From Caryophanales bacterium UBA7029 (GTDB lineage: Bacteria; Bacillota_I; Bacilli_A; RFN20; CAG-826): 7,257 bases of DNA. The notes beneath the pieces were generated by a model. The model was not told the DNA's origin and did not search any database. It saw nothing but the letters and a program-made list of their open reading frames with translations. The stretch is taken from NCBI GenBank assembly GCA_002494205.1, contig DLBE01000061.1, forward strand, positions 1 through 7,257, given 5' to 3'. The first letter of the stretch is position 1. Each line of letters begins with the position of its first letter. Positions 7,014 through 7,257 of the stretch are shown piece by piece. Position numbers and translations under genes: made by a program.

Positions 7014-7235
7014 TCACCCCAGTCTTTCCACCCCCAAGTCCACGGTATTCAGGCAACCTGCCTTCTTGATGTCGATGCCATACATGCGCATAAAGGCATC
7101 AACAACAATCTGTCCACCATTGGTGGTTACAGGGTTACTCATACTTTGCGTGACTACTTGAACACTCATGCCCGGTTCGATTAGGATACCGTTGCACTGC
7201 CTGCGGTACTTGGTGGTTATCTTAAATAGTGACAT
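7014..7235 (-). CDS. Small conserved Bacteroidales-type protein (73 aa), possibly DUF6140 family
   Basis: This encodes 73 residues starting MSLFKITTKY, with a beta-rich look (ITTKYRRQCNGILIEPGMSVQ), a Thr/Asn/Gly segment (PVTTNGGQ, about 36-42), then a predicted helix (VVDAFMRMYGIDIKKAG, about 44-60) and a short tail. There is no membrane segment, zinc motif or catalytic motif. From memory it resembles small Bacteroidales proteins annotated as DUF6140, function unknown; I hold this assignment tentatively. The ATG at 7233-7235 is chosen because the next upstream ATG (7238-7240) is in another frame. The leader is strongly A-rich without a Shine-Dalgarno, as is usual in Bacteroidota. It sits 20 nt upstream of the first GTPase in the same direction and so is probably co-transcribed, but its GC (about 53% in the block counted) is far above that of the operon. 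It may be a host or carrier-element gene next to which the AT-rich cassette was inserted. Confidence 0.75.
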   Translation of the reverse strand: MSLFKITTKYRRQCNGILIEPGMSVQVVTQSMSNPVTTNGGQIVVDAFMRMYGIDIKKAGCLNTVDLGVERLG

Positions 7236-7257
7236 ATCATTTTTTATTTTTTTTGCA
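7236..7257 (-). promoter_or_regulatory. A-rich leader of the 73-aa gene (partial)
   Basis: On the minus strand the 22 bases before the start codon are almost all A, in runs of eight and six broken by a T. A-rich, unstructured leaders drive initiation in Bacteroidota in place of a Shine-Dalgarno. No -7 (TAnnTTTG) or -33 element is inside the window, so the operon promoter must lie further right. Confidence 0.4.

Overview
The window looks like a stretch of Bacteroidota chromosome (Bacteroides/Prevotella-type). This rests on the A-rich leaders without a Shine-Dalgarno in front of most genes, flanking coding sequence of roughly 40-53% GC in the blocks I counted, and a 73-residue protein that resembles small uncharacterised proteins I associate with Bacteroidales genomes. 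Genus and species cannot be fixed from the sequence alone. No rRNA, tRNA, CRISPR array, transposase, integrase or IS element is visible.

Layout. Left flank (1-706), plus strand: the 3' end of an unrecognised gene (1-215), a 123-residue multi-pass membrane protein (265-636), and a hairpin with a short T-tract (665-706) that probably terminates transcription. Positions 707-850 are a non-coding convergent gap. From 851 to 7235 everything is on the minus strand and reads as one tightly packed operon. In transcription order it encodes a 73-aa small protein, a 578-aa dynamin-like GTPase, a 120-aa membrane-anchored coiled-coil protein, a 629-aa membrane-anchored coiled-coil protein fused to a dynamin-like GTPase, and a 707-aa dynamin-like GTPase. 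Gaps are 20, 11, 13 and 5 nt. The promoter must lie to the right of the window unless one sits inside the 73-aa gene.

How the genes may work together. Three different dynamin-superfamily GTPases encoded side by side suggest a multi-subunit membrane-remodelling or membrane-sensing machine. Two of the four large-operon proteins carry an N-terminal transmembrane anchor followed by coiled coil. A third carries a Gly-rich hydrophobic segment late in the chain, where bacterial dynamins often have a membrane-inserting paddle. The closest known concept is the LeoABC/Eleos class of bacterial dynamin clusters, for which an anti-phage role has been reported. The extra membrane-coiled-coil subunit, and its fusion-like counterpart in the 629-aa protein, could make this a distinct variant. 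The operon is clearly more AT-rich (about 30-37% GC in sampled blocks) than the sequence on both sides, which fits acquisition by horizontal transfer. The anti-phage role is an inference; the sequence directly shows only the GTPase motifs, membrane segments, coiled coils and operon structure.
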